Positions 16,140-25,547 are shown, numbered from the stretch's first letter. The stretch: 64,000 nt of DNA from Mycobacterium sp. E796 (GCF_001672815.1 NZ_LZKK01000321.1:1-64000); one strand, 5' to 3'. Made by a program: numbers and translations. The notes: generated from the letters alone by a model not told the origin.

Positions 16140-18374
16140 ATGGCGACCGGCGATGACGGCAGGCACCTGCGCACCTGCCCACTGTGTGAAGCCATGTGCG
16201 GCTTGGAGATTCAGGTGGAGGGCGGCAAAGTCGCCAGCATCCGCGGCAACCGCGACGACGTCTGGAGCCGAGGGCACCTGTGCCCGAAGGGGGTGTCGCT
16301 GGCCGCGGTGCACGACGACCCGGACCGCATCCGCCGCCCGATGGTCAAGGTCGACGGGCAGTGGCACGAGGCCAGCTGGGACGCGGCGTTTCGGCGGTGC
16401 ACCGAGCTGCTGACGCCAGTGATCGAGAAGTACGGGATCGGCGCCGTCACCGCCTACACCGGTAACCCGCTGGCGCACTCGTTTTCGCTGGCCCGGTACG
16501 CGGGAGTGCTGATGGGCATGTCCGGGATGCCGGTCACCTATTCGCCAGGCACCGTCGACCAATGGCCCAAGAACCTGTCGTCGCATCTGATGTACGGCCT
16601 GTGGTGGAACTTCCCCGTGCCCGACATCGAGCGCACCGACCTGATGGTGATCATGGGCGCCAACCCCGCCGCGTCGCAGGGTTCGCTGCTGGCCGCGCCC
16701 GACGTGATGGGCCTGATCGACGGGATTCGCAAGCGCGGCAAGGTGATCGTGATCGACCCGGTGCGCACCCAGACCGCGACCCAGGCCGACGAGTGGCTCC
16801 CGATCGTCCCGGGCACCGACGCGGCGCTGTTGCTGGCCGTGGCGCACACCCTGTTCGACGAGGGCCTGGTCAACGCGGGACCGCACGTCGACGGCCTCGA
16901 CACGATGCGCGAGGTTGCCGCGGAGTGGCCGCCGGAGCGGGTGAGCGCGGTCACCGGGATCGGTGAAGACCGGATTCGACGCCTGGCCCGCGAACTGGCC
17001 GGCACCGAGAGATCGGTGGTGTACGGGCGAATCGGGTTGTGCAATCAGGAGTTTGGCAGCCTGGCCAGCTGGCTGGTCGACGTGATCAACATTCTGACCG
17101 GTCATTTCGACACCCCGGGCGGCGCGATGTTCCCCAAGCCGGCGGCCTGGTCGATCACCACGCAGCCACTGCCCGGCCTGGAGGGCGGCCTCCCGGAGTT
17201 CGGCCGCTGGCACACGCGGGTGCGCGGCGCGAAGGAGGTTCTCGGCCAGGCCCCGGTGTCGTGCATGGCCGAAGAAATCGCCACACCCGGCGAGGGTCAG
17301 CTCAAGGCGCTGATCACCGTCGCCGGCAACCCCGTGTTGTCGACGCCCGGCGGCGACAAGCTCGACGAGGTGCTGCCGATGCTGGAAGCGATGATCTCCG
17401 TTGACCTTTGGCTCAACGAGACGACGCGGCACGCGGATGTGATCCTGCCCGGGCTATCCCCGCTCGAGCAGCCGCACCACGACGACCTGATCCTGCTCTT
17501 CGCGATCCACAGCATCGCCAATTACTCGGCCCCGGTGTTCGATCCGGGCGATCGGCCGCACGAATGGGAGATCCTGATCCGGCTGACCGGGCTGTGCACC
17601 GGGACGCCGGCCGAGGACGTCGACGTCGCCGCGGTCGACGACGGATTCTTCGACTACCTGGCCTTCACGCACGGGGTCGACGGCGCGGAGATCCGCAAGC
17701 TCTACGATCACGGCGGCCCGGAGCGGATGCTCGACCTCACGCTGCGAACCGGGCCCTTCGGGGACCAGTACGGCAAGAACCCCGGAGGGCTCACCCTGGA
17801 CATGCTCAAGGCGAATCCGAACGGAATCGACTTCGGGCCGATGGTGCCGCAGCTGCCCGACATCCTGGGCACCCCCGACAAGAAAATCCGCCTCGCCCCG
17901 CAATACCTGCTCGATGACCTGCCGCGGCTCGCGGCGCGCATGGAGCGCCCGGCCGAGCCGCTGGTCCTGGTCAGCCGCCGGCACTTGCGGTCGAACAACA
18001 CCTGGATGCACAACGTGCCCGCACTGATGAAGGGCAGGGACCGATGCACCCTGCTGATCCACCCCGACGACGCGGCCCGCTGCGGCATCGCCGACGGCGA
18101 CGTCGTCACCGTGAAATCCGCCGCCGGCGAGATCAAGGTACCCGTCGAGGTCACCGACGCGATCAAGCCCGGGGTGGTGTCGATGCCGCACGGCTGGGGA
18201 CATGGCAAGCCGGGCACCCGCATGTCGGTGGCCAACGGTTCGCCTGGGGCCAACACCAACGTGCTGTCTCCGCCGACGTTCCTCGACGAGCCGTCCGGCA
18301 ACGGCGCCCTCAACGGCATCCCGGTGACGATCATCGAGGATCAGGCCCGGTTTCGGCCCGCGCAAACGGTCTGA
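16140..18374 (+). CDS. molybdopterin-dependent oxidoreductase (formate dehydrogenase/nitrate reductase-like large subunit)
   Basis: A 744-residue bis-MGD enzyme. The 4Fe-4S cluster ligands are Cys13, Cys16, Cys20 and Cys48 (CPLCEAMC ... GHLCPKG). The molybdopterin-binding domains follow (GANPAASQGSL, VIDPVRTQTA, AGNPVLSTPGGDKLDE), and a C-terminal barrel with VSRRHLRSNNTWMHN and MPHGWGHG. It resembles the Rv0197-type mycobacterial protein (recalled, not searched). No small subunit or membrane anchor is adjacent. ATG 16140 starts just before the cysteine motif. Electron partner unknown. Confidence 0.88.
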   Translation: MATGDDGRHLRTCPLCEAMCGLEIQVEGGKVASIRGNRDDVWSRGHLCPKGVSLAAVHDDPDRIRRPMVKVDGQWHEASWDAAFRRCTELLTPVIEKYGIGAVTAYTGNPLAHSFSLARYAGVLMGMSGMPVTYSPGTVDQWPKNLSSHLMYGLWWNFPVPDIERTDLMVIMGANPAASQGSLLAAPDVMGLIDGIRKRGKVIVIDPVRTQTATQADEWLPIVPGTDAALLLAVAHTLFDEGLVNAGPHVDGLDTMREVAAEWPPERVSAVTGIGEDRIRRLARELAGTERSVVYGRIGLCNQEFGSLASWLVDVINILTGHFDTPGGAMFPKPAAWSITTQPLPGLEGGLPEFGRWHTRVRGAKEVLGQAPVSCMAEEIATPGEGQLKALITVAGNPVLSTPGGDKLDEVLPMLEAMISVDLWLNETTRHADVILPGLSPLEQPHHDDLILLFAIHSIANYSAPVFDPGDRPHEWEILIRLTGLCTGTPAEDVDVAAVDDGFFDYLAFTHGVDGAEIRKLYDHGGPERMLDLTLRTGPFGDQYGKNPGGLTLDMLKANPNGIDFGPMVPQLPDILGTPDKKIRLAPQYLLDDLPRLAARMERPAEPLVLVSRRHLRSNNTWMHNVPALMKGRDRCTLLIHPDDAARCGIADGDVVTVKSAAGEIKVPVEVTDAIKPGVVSMPHGWGHGKPGTRMSVANGSPGANTNVLSPPTFLDEPSGNGALNGIPVTIIEDQARFRPAQTV

Positions 18375-18446
18375 GGTCGGCGATTTCACAGCTGATCGCT
18401 AACAACGATCCAGCGTGCTGCTAACACGATCCCGTAGCATTGCGGG

Positions 18447-18773
18447 ATGGCGGCAAACAGGCAGATAGTGTTCGTTCAAACGTTTTTCGCCGGCGTCGCG
18501 ACGGTCGCTACGTTGGCGCTGTTTCACGCTGTGCATCCCGATGGCACGAAAACCGTTGGGGTGTCCACGAATTTGGTGGACCGGAGCTTCGCCACGGACG
18601 GCGACGACGACGAAGCCCAACTGCAGCAGCAACTGCAAATTCAACAGGAGATTCAACAGTCGGAGCAGCAGGCCGAACAGCAAGAGCAACTCGACCTTCA
18701 GGAGGCTCAGCAAGCCGAGCAGCAGGGCCAACAGGTCGAGCAGCAGGCCACCCTGTCGGTCCCCGGAAGCTGA
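18447..18773 (+). CDS. Gln-rich membrane-anchored or secreted small protein
   Basis: A 108-residue protein. Residues about 7-29 (VFVQTFFAGVATVATLALFH) are a single hydrophobic segment, followed by a short loop and, from about residue 55, a run of Gln/Glu-rich heptad-like sequence (LQQQLQIQQEIQQSEQQAEQ and on) that should form a coiled coil. Gln makes up nearly half of that half. The topology suggests a tail outside the membrane. No family recognised; similar Q-rich small proteins occur in mycobacteria. It lies between the Mo enzyme and type III PKS genes. Confidence 0.75.
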   Translation: MAANRQIVFVQTFFAGVATVATLALFHAVHPDGTKTVGVSTNLVDRSFATDGDDDEAQLQQQLQIQQEIQQSEQQAEQQEQLDLQEAQQAEQQGQQVEQQATLSVPGS

Positions 18774-18860
18774 ACATCTCCCGACCGGTCGAAATGTGTT
18801 TCGGCTCACCCCAGCCCGCTTCGGGTGAACCTTTGACGCGCCGGGTGTCGTCGGGTGGGT

Positions 18861-19967
18861 ATGACAGCAACAACGTATTCCACATCCGCGAACCACGCCG
18901 CCGCTCACGCGCGAGGTGCCCCGCGCATCGCGGGAACCGCGGTGGCCTTCACGCCGCACCGCTACGACCAGGACGAGGTGGCACGCGAGCTCACCGATTT
19001 CGCGGAGCCGGGTTTCATGCGATTCGCGCAGACCACCGGCGTCGACCATCGCAGCCTTGCCCTGCCGCTGTCGAGGTACCCGAAGCTGAGCGGATTCACC
19101 GAGGCGAACGACACTTACCTCGAGGTCGCCGTCGACCTCGGTGAGCGTGCGGTGCGTTCGGCGCTGGCCGCGGCGGGCATCGGACCACACGAGGTGGATA
19201 CCATCGTGATGGTCTCCAGCACCGGGATAGCGGTGCCTACCATCGACGCGCGGTTGATGTCACGAATCGGGCTGCGGCCCAACATCAAGCGTGTCCCGCT
19301 GTTCGGCCTCGGCTGCGTGGCCGGCGCCGCCGGCATGGCACGGGTCCACGATTACCTGCGCGGCTACCCGGGGGATGTGGCCGTGCTGTTGTCGGTGGAG
19401 CTGTGCTCGCTCACGCTGCAACGTGACGACACCTCGATCCCGGCCCTCATCGGTGTGTCCCTGTTCGGCGACGGCGCGGCCGCGGTGGTCGCCGTCGGCG
19501 CCGACCGAATCAGGCCGGGCCGCAACGCCGATCGGGGTCCGCGCGTCCTGGCGACGCGCAGTCGCATCGTTCCCGAGACCGTCGATGTCATGGGCTGGAA
19601 CGTCAGCTCCAGCGGCTTTCAGCTGGTGATGTCGCGCGACGTCCCGAAGATGGCCGACGACTATCTGCGCGCAGAGGTCGACGGCTTCCTGGCCGACCAC
19701 GATTTGTCCATCGCGGATGTCTCGACCTGGGTGTGCCATCCGGGCGGTCCGAAGGTGCTCGATTCGATCCAGAGCGCACTGGGTCTGCCGCCGGAAGCCG
19801 TGGCCCACAGCCGAGAATCCATGCGGGAGAACGGAAATATGTCGTCGGCGTCCGTGCTCGACGTCCTGCGCCGCACGGTGGCCGAGCCGCCGCCGGCGGG
19901 ATCGCTCGGGGTGATGCTTGCGATGGGTCCGGGCTTCAGCTTCGAGTTGCTCCTGCTGCAGTGGTGA
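18861..19967 (+). CDS. type III polyketide synthase (chalcone synthase-like)
   Basis: A 368-residue homodimeric ketosynthase extending an acyl-CoA starter with malonyl-CoA. The catalytic triad is Cys152 (FGLGCVAGAAG), His293 (WVCHPGGPKVL) and Asn326 (RENGNMSSAS). The MGPGFSFEL ending is the CHS-type GPG loop. Length agrees with the mycobacterial PKS10/PKS11/PKS18 group, which makes long-chain alkylpyrones. ATG 18861 was preferred to GTG 18855. It is followed after 10 bases by an ICMT-like methyltransferase gene, a pairing known for alkylpyrone methyl ethers (Bacillus BpsA-BpsB). Confidence 0.93.
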   Translation: MTATTYSTSANHAAAHARGAPRIAGTAVAFTPHRYDQDEVARELTDFAEPGFMRFAQTTGVDHRSLALPLSRYPKLSGFTEANDTYLEVAVDLGERAVRSALAAAGIGPHEVDTIVMVSSTGIAVPTIDARLMSRIGLRPNIKRVPLFGLGCVAGAAGMARVHDYLRGYPGDVAVLLSVELCSLTLQRDDTSIPALIGVSLFGDGAAAVVAVGADRIRPGRNADRGPRVLATRSRIVPETVDVMGWNVSSSGFQLVMSRDVPKMADDYLRAEVDGFLADHDLSIADVSTWVCHPGGPKVLDSIQSALGLPPEAVAHSRESMRENGNMSSASVLDVLRRTVAEPPPAGSLGVMLAMGPGFSFELLLLQW

Positions 19968-19977
19968 GGGAGTGACC

Positions 19978-20481
19978 ATGTACTACTACCTGTTTATCGT
20001 TGCGATCGGCGCCGAGCGGTTGGTCGAGCTCGCGGTCGCGCAGCGCAACGCCAAGTGGTCATTCGCGCACGGAGGCAAGGAATTCGGACGCGACCACTAC
20101 CCCGCGATGGTGAGTATGCATGCGCTGCTTCTGGTTTCGTGCATCGTCGAGGTGTGGACCATGCGCCGCCCGTTCATCGGTTGGCTGGGATGGCCGATGC
20201 TCGCCGTCGTGGTGCTGAGCACCGTCGTCCGGTGGCGGTGTGTCGCGGCGCTCGGCAAACGCTGGAACCCGCGGCTCATCGTGCTCCCGGGCGCGCCACT
20301 GGTGCGGGACGGGCTGTACCGATGGGTCCGCCATCCCAACTACACGGCGGTCGCGGCGGAGGTTGCCGCGCTGCCAATGGTTCATTCGGCGTGGCTTACC
20401 GCGATCGTGTTCAGCCTGGCGAACGCCCTGGTGCTCTCCGTGCGGATCAGCGCCGAGAACGCCGCCTTGGGCTACGCCTAG
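19978..20481 (+). CDS. isoprenylcysteine carboxyl methyltransferase-family (ICMT-like) membrane methyltransferase
   Basis: A 167-residue membrane protein with hydrophobic segments at about 2-18, 42-62 and 65-85 and a C-terminal pair, and the SAM-binding signature YRWVRHPNYTAVAAEVAALP. This is the ICMT/PEMT-type fold. Placed 10 bases after the type III PKS gene it probably O-methylates the pyrone or resorcinol product (inference from BpsB-like enzymes). ATG 19978 was chosen; GTG 19972 is just upstream. It is convergent with the SDR gene, with 5 bases between stops. Confidence 0.88.
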   Translation: MYYYLFIVAIGAERLVELAVAQRNAKWSFAHGGKEFGRDHYPAMVSMHALLLVSCIVEVWTMRRPFIGWLGWPMLAVVVLSTVVRWRCVAALGKRWNPRLIVLPGAPLVRDGLYRWVRHPNYTAVAAEVAALPMVHSAWLTAIVFSLANALVLSVRISAENAALGYA

Positions 20482-20486
20482 CGATG

Positions 20487-21338
20487 TCAGGGAGCGACGG
20501 GACGGTTCGTCCACTCCCGGCCGGCCCGGCGCGACGAGCGGAACCAGCCGCCCGCCGCGCCGGTGCCGCCGTCCGTCGGGATGGTGTGGCCGGTGACGAA
20601 TGCCGACAGCTCCGACGCGAGGAAGAGGATCACGCGAGCCTGGTCCTCGGGCAACCCCATCCGCCCGACCGGCACCCACTGCGGCCACTGCGTCTGCTCG
20701 TCCGGGGAAAGCCACTGCGAGTACGGGACCTGCAGCGATTCGGTGACGTCAGGGCCGATCGCGTTGACGCGCACCCCGTCTCGGCCCACCTGCACGGCCA
20801 GGCTGCGCGTGAAATGGATGACGGCGGCCTTGAAGGCGGCATAGACCGGATCCTCGGGATAGCCGCGCAACCCCTCGACCGATGAAACGTTGACGATCGA
20901 GCCGGCACGCTGCTCGATCATCGCGGGCAGGAACGCGTGCGTGACGAGGAAAACGTGGTGCAGGTTGATGCGGTACAGCTCGTCCCACATGTGTGGGTCG
21001 GTGTCGACGAAGCTGCCCGGGTGCCGCAACCAGTGGCCCACGTTGTTGACCAGCACGTCCACCCGGCCGTAGCGATCTAGCACGGTCCGCGCCAGCGCGC
21101 TGACCTGGCCCTCGTCCCGGACGTCGGTCACGGCCGCCAGGCCCGAGCCGCCCGAGGCCGCGATCTCGTCGACGACTCGCTCGGCGAGGCCGGCGTCGAT
21201 GTCGGCGATGACCACCCGGGCGCCGTGCTGGGCGAACAGGCGTGCGGTTGCCGCGCCGATACCACCGCCGCCGCCGGTCACCACCGCGACCCGGTTGGCC
21301 AGCAGCGCGCCGGGCTGCATCGGCTCTGTCATGGTCAT
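20487..21338 (-). CDS. SDR family oxidoreductase
   Basis: A 283-residue classical short-chain dehydrogenase. TGGGGGIGAA is the cofactor loop, NNVG replaces NNAG, SSVEG holds the catalytic Ser, and the catalytic Tyr-Lys appears as YAAFK. The ending FVTGHTIPTDGG is standard. ATG 21338 is taken; ATG 21332 and 21320 are alternatives. The reading frame extends further upstream but there looks non-coding. The C-terminal tail (GGWFRSSRRAGREW) is longer than usual. Convergent with the PKS-ICMT pair; a role in that pathway is possible but unproven. Confidence 0.88.
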   Translation of the reverse strand: MTMTEPMQPGALLANRVAVVTGGGGGIGAATARLFAQHGARVVIADIDAGLAERVVDEIAASGGSGLAAVTDVRDEGQVSALARTVLDRYGRVDVLVNNVGHWLRHPGSFVDTDPHMWDELYRINLHHVFLVTHAFLPAMIEQRAGSIVNVSSVEGLRGYPEDPVYAAFKAAVIHFTRSLAVQVGRDGVRVNAIGPDVTESLQVPYSQWLSPDEQTQWPQWVPVGRMGLPEDQARVILFLASELSAFVTGHTIPTDGGTGAAGGWFRSSRRAGREWTNRPVAP

Positions 21339-21488
21339 ATCTTGAGGCACTCGGGTCGCGGCGGGCGGCTTTACCCAACTTCCGTGGGCACCAAACAGTG
21401 AGGAAGCCAACATTTGCCGGGGATTCATCGGGCGTTTTTCCCGATTTGGGCCGGGTACCCCCTTTACCTCTACGGAAGTTGAATACAA

Positions 21489-22523
21489 ATGCTGACCAAG
21501 CCAGACCGACGCCGCATATTGCCAAGCCACGCAATGAATCGGCGGGTGCACCATCGGCACAGTCCGCAATCATTTGCGGTGTCGTTGGCCAGTCGGCTTA
21601 TCGTCAAGAACATAGTGCGCGCGTGGGCCATTCAGCCGAATTTGCATTGGCCGCTGGGGTACGTCGACGAGATGGCCGGTTTGCTGCCGCATTTCCCGTC
21701 GTCGGCGAGCATCGAACAGCTACGGCTTGACGGCTGCGCCGCCGAATGGGTTCGAGCGCCCGGCGTCTCGTCCGATCGCGCGATTCTCTACCTCCACGGC
21801 GGCGCGTTTTTGACCTGCGGCCTCAACACGCACCGATCACTGGTGACCCGTCTGTCCAAAGCGGCGGACGCCGCGGTGTTGACCGTCGGATACCGCAAGC
21901 TGCCGTCCCATCAGATCGCCGACGCGATCGAGGACGGAATGTGCGGACTCCGCTGGCTGCAGGACCGCGGCTACGACGGGGACCGGGTCGTGGTGGCCGG
22001 CGACTCGGCCGGCGGGTACCTCGCCTTCATGACCACCCTCGCCGCCATCCGAACGGGCCTGCTCCGGCCGGCCGGCGTCGCGGCGATCTCGCCGTTCACC
22101 GACGCGGACCCCACCCGAAAACTGCGGCACCGCAATGCCCGCCGGTGCTCGATGTTCACCCGCGGTGCGCTCTCGATGTTCGCCCGGTACCTCGGCGAGG
22201 TGCGCGTTCCGCAGGGCAACGGCACGTCCGCCCGCCGCGTCGAGTCTCCGGTCGACGCGGACCTCTCCGACTTGCCGCCGGTCGCCATCCATGTGAGCTC
22301 CGACGAACTACTGCGTCCCGACGCCGAGCTCATGGCCGAACGGTTGCAATTCAGCGGAGTTCGCTGCGACCTTCACCTGTGGGACGGCCAAATCCACGAC
22401 TTCCCATTGGCGGCCGACGTATTGCCGGAAGGCCGGCGGGCCATTCGCTATCTCGGCGATTTCATCAAAGAGGTCACCGGGGAAGTGAACTCCGTGCCGT
22501 ACGGTGTCGCCGCGGCGGGATAG
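21489..22523 (+). CDS. alpha/beta hydrolase, hormone-sensitive-lipase family
   Basis: A 344-residue esterase/lipase. HGGAF (oxyanion hole) and GDSAGGYLAF (nucleophile Ser) are the two HSL-family signatures; Asp in SSDELLRPDAE and His in GQIHDFPL complete the triad. The first roughly 45 residues are basic and then hydrophobic, with no clear signal peptide. It resembles mycobacterial Lip-type esterases. Upstream 150 bases carry no other gene. It probably hydrolyses short to medium acyl esters. Confidence 0.88.
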   Translation: MLTKPDRRRILPSHAMNRRVHHRHSPQSFAVSLASRLIVKNIVRAWAIQPNLHWPLGYVDEMAGLLPHFPSSASIEQLRLDGCAAEWVRAPGVSSDRAILYLHGGAFLTCGLNTHRSLVTRLSKAADAAVLTVGYRKLPSHQIADAIEDGMCGLRWLQDRGYDGDRVVVAGDSAGGYLAFMTTLAAIRTGLLRPAGVAAISPFTDADPTRKLRHRNARRCSMFTRGALSMFARYLGEVRVPQGNGTSARRVESPVDADLSDLPPVAIHVSSDELLRPDAELMAERLQFSGVRCDLHLWDGQIHDFPLAADVLPEGRRAIRYLGDFIKEVTGEVNSVPYGVAAAG

Positions 22524-22750
22524 TCGCTATTCAGGGATAGAAGTCTTTGGCGGCCCCGGATCGGGCCGTCATTCGCGTCGTTCGGGTTCCTCGAGATCGT
22601 GGTGGGTGAGGACGGTTCCCGCTGTTGCTGTCGCTTGGAAGCTGTCGCATCGAGCGGCATCTCCGTCGCCGTCCCGCGTAACCCGAGGTCGTGCAAGGCG
22701 TTGCATTGCTTGGCCTGCAATCGGGCCGGCTGCCGATACAGTGGGTCATC

Positions 22751-25408
22751 GTGAGCCCACCAGCCCCGCCAGTGCTGACCGTGCGGTACGAGGGATCGGA
22801 GCGCACCTTCGCAGCAGGCACCGACGTCGTAATCGGGCGTGATCTTCGCGCGGACGTCCGCGTCGCGCACCCGCTGATCTCCCGGACGCACCTCATCGTG
22901 CGATTCGACCAGGGGCGATGGATCGCCATCGACAATGGCAGCCTCAACGGGCTCTACGTCCACAACCGTCGCGTGCCGGTCGTCGACATCCAGGACGGCC
23001 TGCGGGTCAACATCGGAAACCCGGACGGACCGGAGCTGACCTTCGAAGTCGGTCGGCACCAGGGTTCGGCCGGGCGGCCGCCCCTCACCACGTCGATACC
23101 GATTTATACCGCGGGTACACCGAGCGCCTCCGCGTCCCAGGGCCAGCCGCAACAGGTCGGCACGCCCTGGCCCGGCCAGCCGCAGCAGACGCCGTCGGCC
23201 CCGGTACGCCAGCCGATGCATCCGCCGAGCGCGCCCAGGCCGATCCATCCGCCCAGTGCTCCCCAGCCGATCCATCCCCCCAGCGGGCCGCAGCCGTGGC
23301 AGCCGACCGGTGCGCACCCGACGGGAGCGCCCAGCGAACCGCAGCAGGCGCCGAAGATCTACCGGGCAGAACCCATGCAGGTGCCGCCCGCGGAGTCCGA
23401 GACCGGCCGCGTCGGCGATGCCGCGAACATCGCGACGTCGATGATGAAGATCCTGCGGCCGGGTCGAACCGGGTTGGTGTCGATGCCCGGCGCGGTGAAG
23501 ATCGGCCGCGCCAACGACAACGACATCGTCATCCCCGAGGTGCTGGCGTCGCGCCACCACGCGACCCTGATCCCCACGCCGCAGGGCACCGAGATTCACG
23601 ACAACCGCAGCATCAACGGGACTTTCGTCAACGGCGCCCGGGTCGATTCGGCCGTGCTGCACGAGGGTGACGTCGTCACGATCGGCAACATCGACCTCGT
23701 TTTCGCCGGGGGCACGCTGGCCCGGCGCGACGAGTCCGCGACCGCGACGCGCACCGGCGGCCTCGACGTGCGCGGGGTGACGTGGACGATCGAGAACAAC
23801 AAGGTGCTGCTCGATGACATCTCGCTGGGCGCGCAGCCCGGAACGCTGACCGCCGTCATCGGCCCGTCGGGGGCGGGAAAGTCGACGTTCGCCCGATTGG
23901 TGGCCGGCTACACGCACCCCACCAAGGGCACGGTGTCCTTCGAGGGCCACAACGTTCACGCGGAATACGCCTCGCTGCGCAGCAGGATCGGGATGGTCCC
24001 GCAGGACGACGTGGTGCACGGCCAGCTGACGGTGCAGCAGGCGTTGATGTATGCGGCCGAGCTGCGGCTGCCGCCGGACACCACCAAGGACGACCGCGCG
24101 CAGGTGGTCGCCCGGGTACTCGAGGAACTCGAGATGACCCAGCACCTGCACACCCGGGTGGACAAGCTGTCCGGCGGCCAGCGCAAGCGTGCCTCGGTGG
24201 CGCTGGAGCTGCTGACCGGGCCGTCGCTGCTGATCCTGGACGAGCCGACATCAGGCCTGGACCCGGCCCTGGATCGCCAGGTGATGACCATGCTGCGGCA
24301 GTTGGCCGACGCCGGCCGCGTGGTGCTCGTGGTCACGCACTCGCTGACGTACCTGGACGTCTGCGATCAGGTCCTGCTGCTGGCGCCCGGCGGAAAGACG
24401 GCGTTCTGCGGGCCGCCAAGCCAGATCGGTCCGGCGATGGGCACGACGAACTGGGCCGACATCTTCAGCACGGTCGCGGGCGACCCCGACGGCGCCAAGG
24501 CCCGCTACCTGGCGCGCACGGGACCGCCCCCGCCGCCACCGCCGGCGGAGAAACCCGCCGAGATCGGCGACCCGTCGCACACCAGCCTGTTCCGGCAGTT
24601 CTCCACGATCGCGCGGCGGCAGGTGCGGCTGATCGTGTCCGACCGCGGCTATTTCGTGTTCCTGGCGCTGCTGCCGTTCATCATGGGCTCGCTGTCGATG
24701 TCGGTGCCTGGTGATGTGGGCTTCGGCAGACCGAACCCCATGGGCGCCGCGCCCACCGAGCCGGCGCAAATTCTGGTGCTGCTCAACGTTGGCGCGGTCT
24801 TCATGGGAACCGCGCTGACGATTCGGGATCTGATCGGGGAGCGGGCGATCTTCCTGCGCGAGCAGGCGGTCGGCTTGTCGACGTCCGCCTACCTACTCGC
24901 GAAGGTGTTCGTCTACACCGTCTTCGCGGTCATTCAGTCCGCGATCGTGACCGTCATCGCGATCCTCGGCAAGGGCGGCCCGACGCAGGGTGCGGTGGCG
25001 TTGGGCATTCCCAACCTGGAGCTGTTCGTCGACGTCGCGATGACGACCGTCGCCTCGGCGATGCTCGGGCTGGTGCTGTCATCGATTGCCAGGTCGAACG
25101 AGCAGATCATGCCGTTGCTGGTCGTCGCGGTGATGTCGCAGCTGGTGTTCTCCGGCGGCATGATTCCGGTCACCGATCGCCTCGGGCTGGACCAAATGTC
25201 TTGGGTCACACCGGCGAGATGGGGCTTCGCCGCGTCGGCCTCCACCGTCGACCTGCTCAGCCTGCAGGACAAGGTTCCCCAGACACCGCACGACTCGCAT
25301 TGGCGTCACACGGCCGGCGCGTGGTGGTTCGACATGGGGATGTTGATATTGCTCTGCGCCGTGTACCTGGGCTTCGTGCGCTGGAAGATTCGCCTCAAGG
25401 GCGGCTGA
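22751..25408 (+). CDS. FHA-domain ABC transporter (Rv1747-type ATPase-permease)
   Basis: An 885-residue fusion protein. The first FHA domain is at about 8-95 (GRDLRADV, SRTH, NGSLNG). A Pro/Gln linker contains repeated QPIHPPSxPQ units. The second FHA is near 235-310 (IGRANDNDI, SRHH, RSINGTF). The ABC ATPase has Walker A GPSGAGKST, signature LSGGQRKR and Walker B LLILDEPTSGLD. About six membrane segments follow (ABC-2 type). The order equals M. tuberculosis Rv1747, an exporter regulated by PknF through FHA-phosphothreonine binding and linked to cell-envelope glycolipids. GTG 22751 starts the homologous region. The 227 bases upstream hold nothing I can identify. Confidence 0.95.
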   Translation: MSPPAPPVLTVRYEGSERTFAAGTDVVIGRDLRADVRVAHPLISRTHLIVRFDQGRWIAIDNGSLNGLYVHNRRVPVVDIQDGLRVNIGNPDGPELTFEVGRHQGSAGRPPLTTSIPIYTAGTPSASASQGQPQQVGTPWPGQPQQTPSAPVRQPMHPPSAPRPIHPPSAPQPIHPPSGPQPWQPTGAHPTGAPSEPQQAPKIYRAEPMQVPPAESETGRVGDAANIATSMMKILRPGRTGLVSMPGAVKIGRANDNDIVIPEVLASRHHATLIPTPQGTEIHDNRSINGTFVNGARVDSAVLHEGDVVTIGNIDLVFAGGTLARRDESATATRTGGLDVRGVTWTIENNKVLLDDISLGAQPGTLTAVIGPSGAGKSTFARLVAGYTHPTKGTVSFEGHNVHAEYASLRSRIGMVPQDDVVHGQLTVQQALMYAAELRLPPDTTKDDRAQVVARVLEELEMTQHLHTRVDKLSGGQRKRASVALELLTGPSLLILDEPTSGLDPALDRQVMTMLRQLADAGRVVLVVTHSLTYLDVCDQVLLLAPGGKTAFCGPPSQIGPAMGTTNWADIFSTVAGDPDGAKARYLARTGPPPPPPPAEKPAEIGDPSHTSLFRQFSTIARRQVRLIVSDRGYFVFLALLPFIMGSLSMSVPGDVGFGRPNPMGAAPTEPAQILVLLNVGAVFMGTALTIRDLIGERAIFLREQAVGLSTSAYLLAKVFVYTVFAVIQSAIVTVIAILGKGGPTQGAVALGIPNLELFVDVAMTTVASAMLGLVLSSIARSNEQIMPLLVVAVMSQLVFSGGMIPVTDRLGLDQMSWVTPARWGFAASASTVDLLSLQDKVPQTPHDSHWRHTAGAWWFDMGMLILLCAVYLGFVRWKIRLKGG

Positions 25409-25429
25409 CGGCTTTCGGTGTGCTTTGCC

Positions 25430-25547
25430 TGTGCGCTGTCGCCTTTGGTTGTGCAGTCAGGGCGTTCAGTGTGTACTCGCGGCGGCGAAATCGCGATTTT
25501 CCCGCCCTGTCTTCACAGGCAAAGCCTTGCGTTCACACTGAATGCGG
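25430..25547. repeat. dispersed intergenic repeat, present as an inverted pair
   Basis: The right arm 25499-25547 (TTCCCGCCCTG ... CACAG.CAAAGCC ... CACACT) matches the repeat at 51038-51086 in 32 of 49 positions by eye, in blocks of 11, 5, 7 and 6. The left arm 25430-25464 resembles the reverse complement of that repeat (TGTGCGCTG, CTTTG, CAGGGCG). The pair can fold into a long hairpin just after the transporter stop. Confidence 0.55.

Noticed and set aside
16110-17432. A 440-codon minus-strand frame opposite the molybdopterin gene
   Set aside because: Shadow frame: no ribosome-binding site, no recognisable motif, and the plus strand carries the cysteine cluster and cofactor motifs.
23216-23320. 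Tandem-looking CCGATCCATCCGCCCAG repeats
   Set aside because: They encode the QPIHPPSxPQ units of the linker between FHA domains and need no separate explanation.
22448-24151. A 567-codon open frame on the minus strand across the FHA-ABC gene
   Set aside because: It is the antisense shadow of a clearly coding gene; Arg/His-rich translation, no domain, and typical of GC-rich third-position bias.
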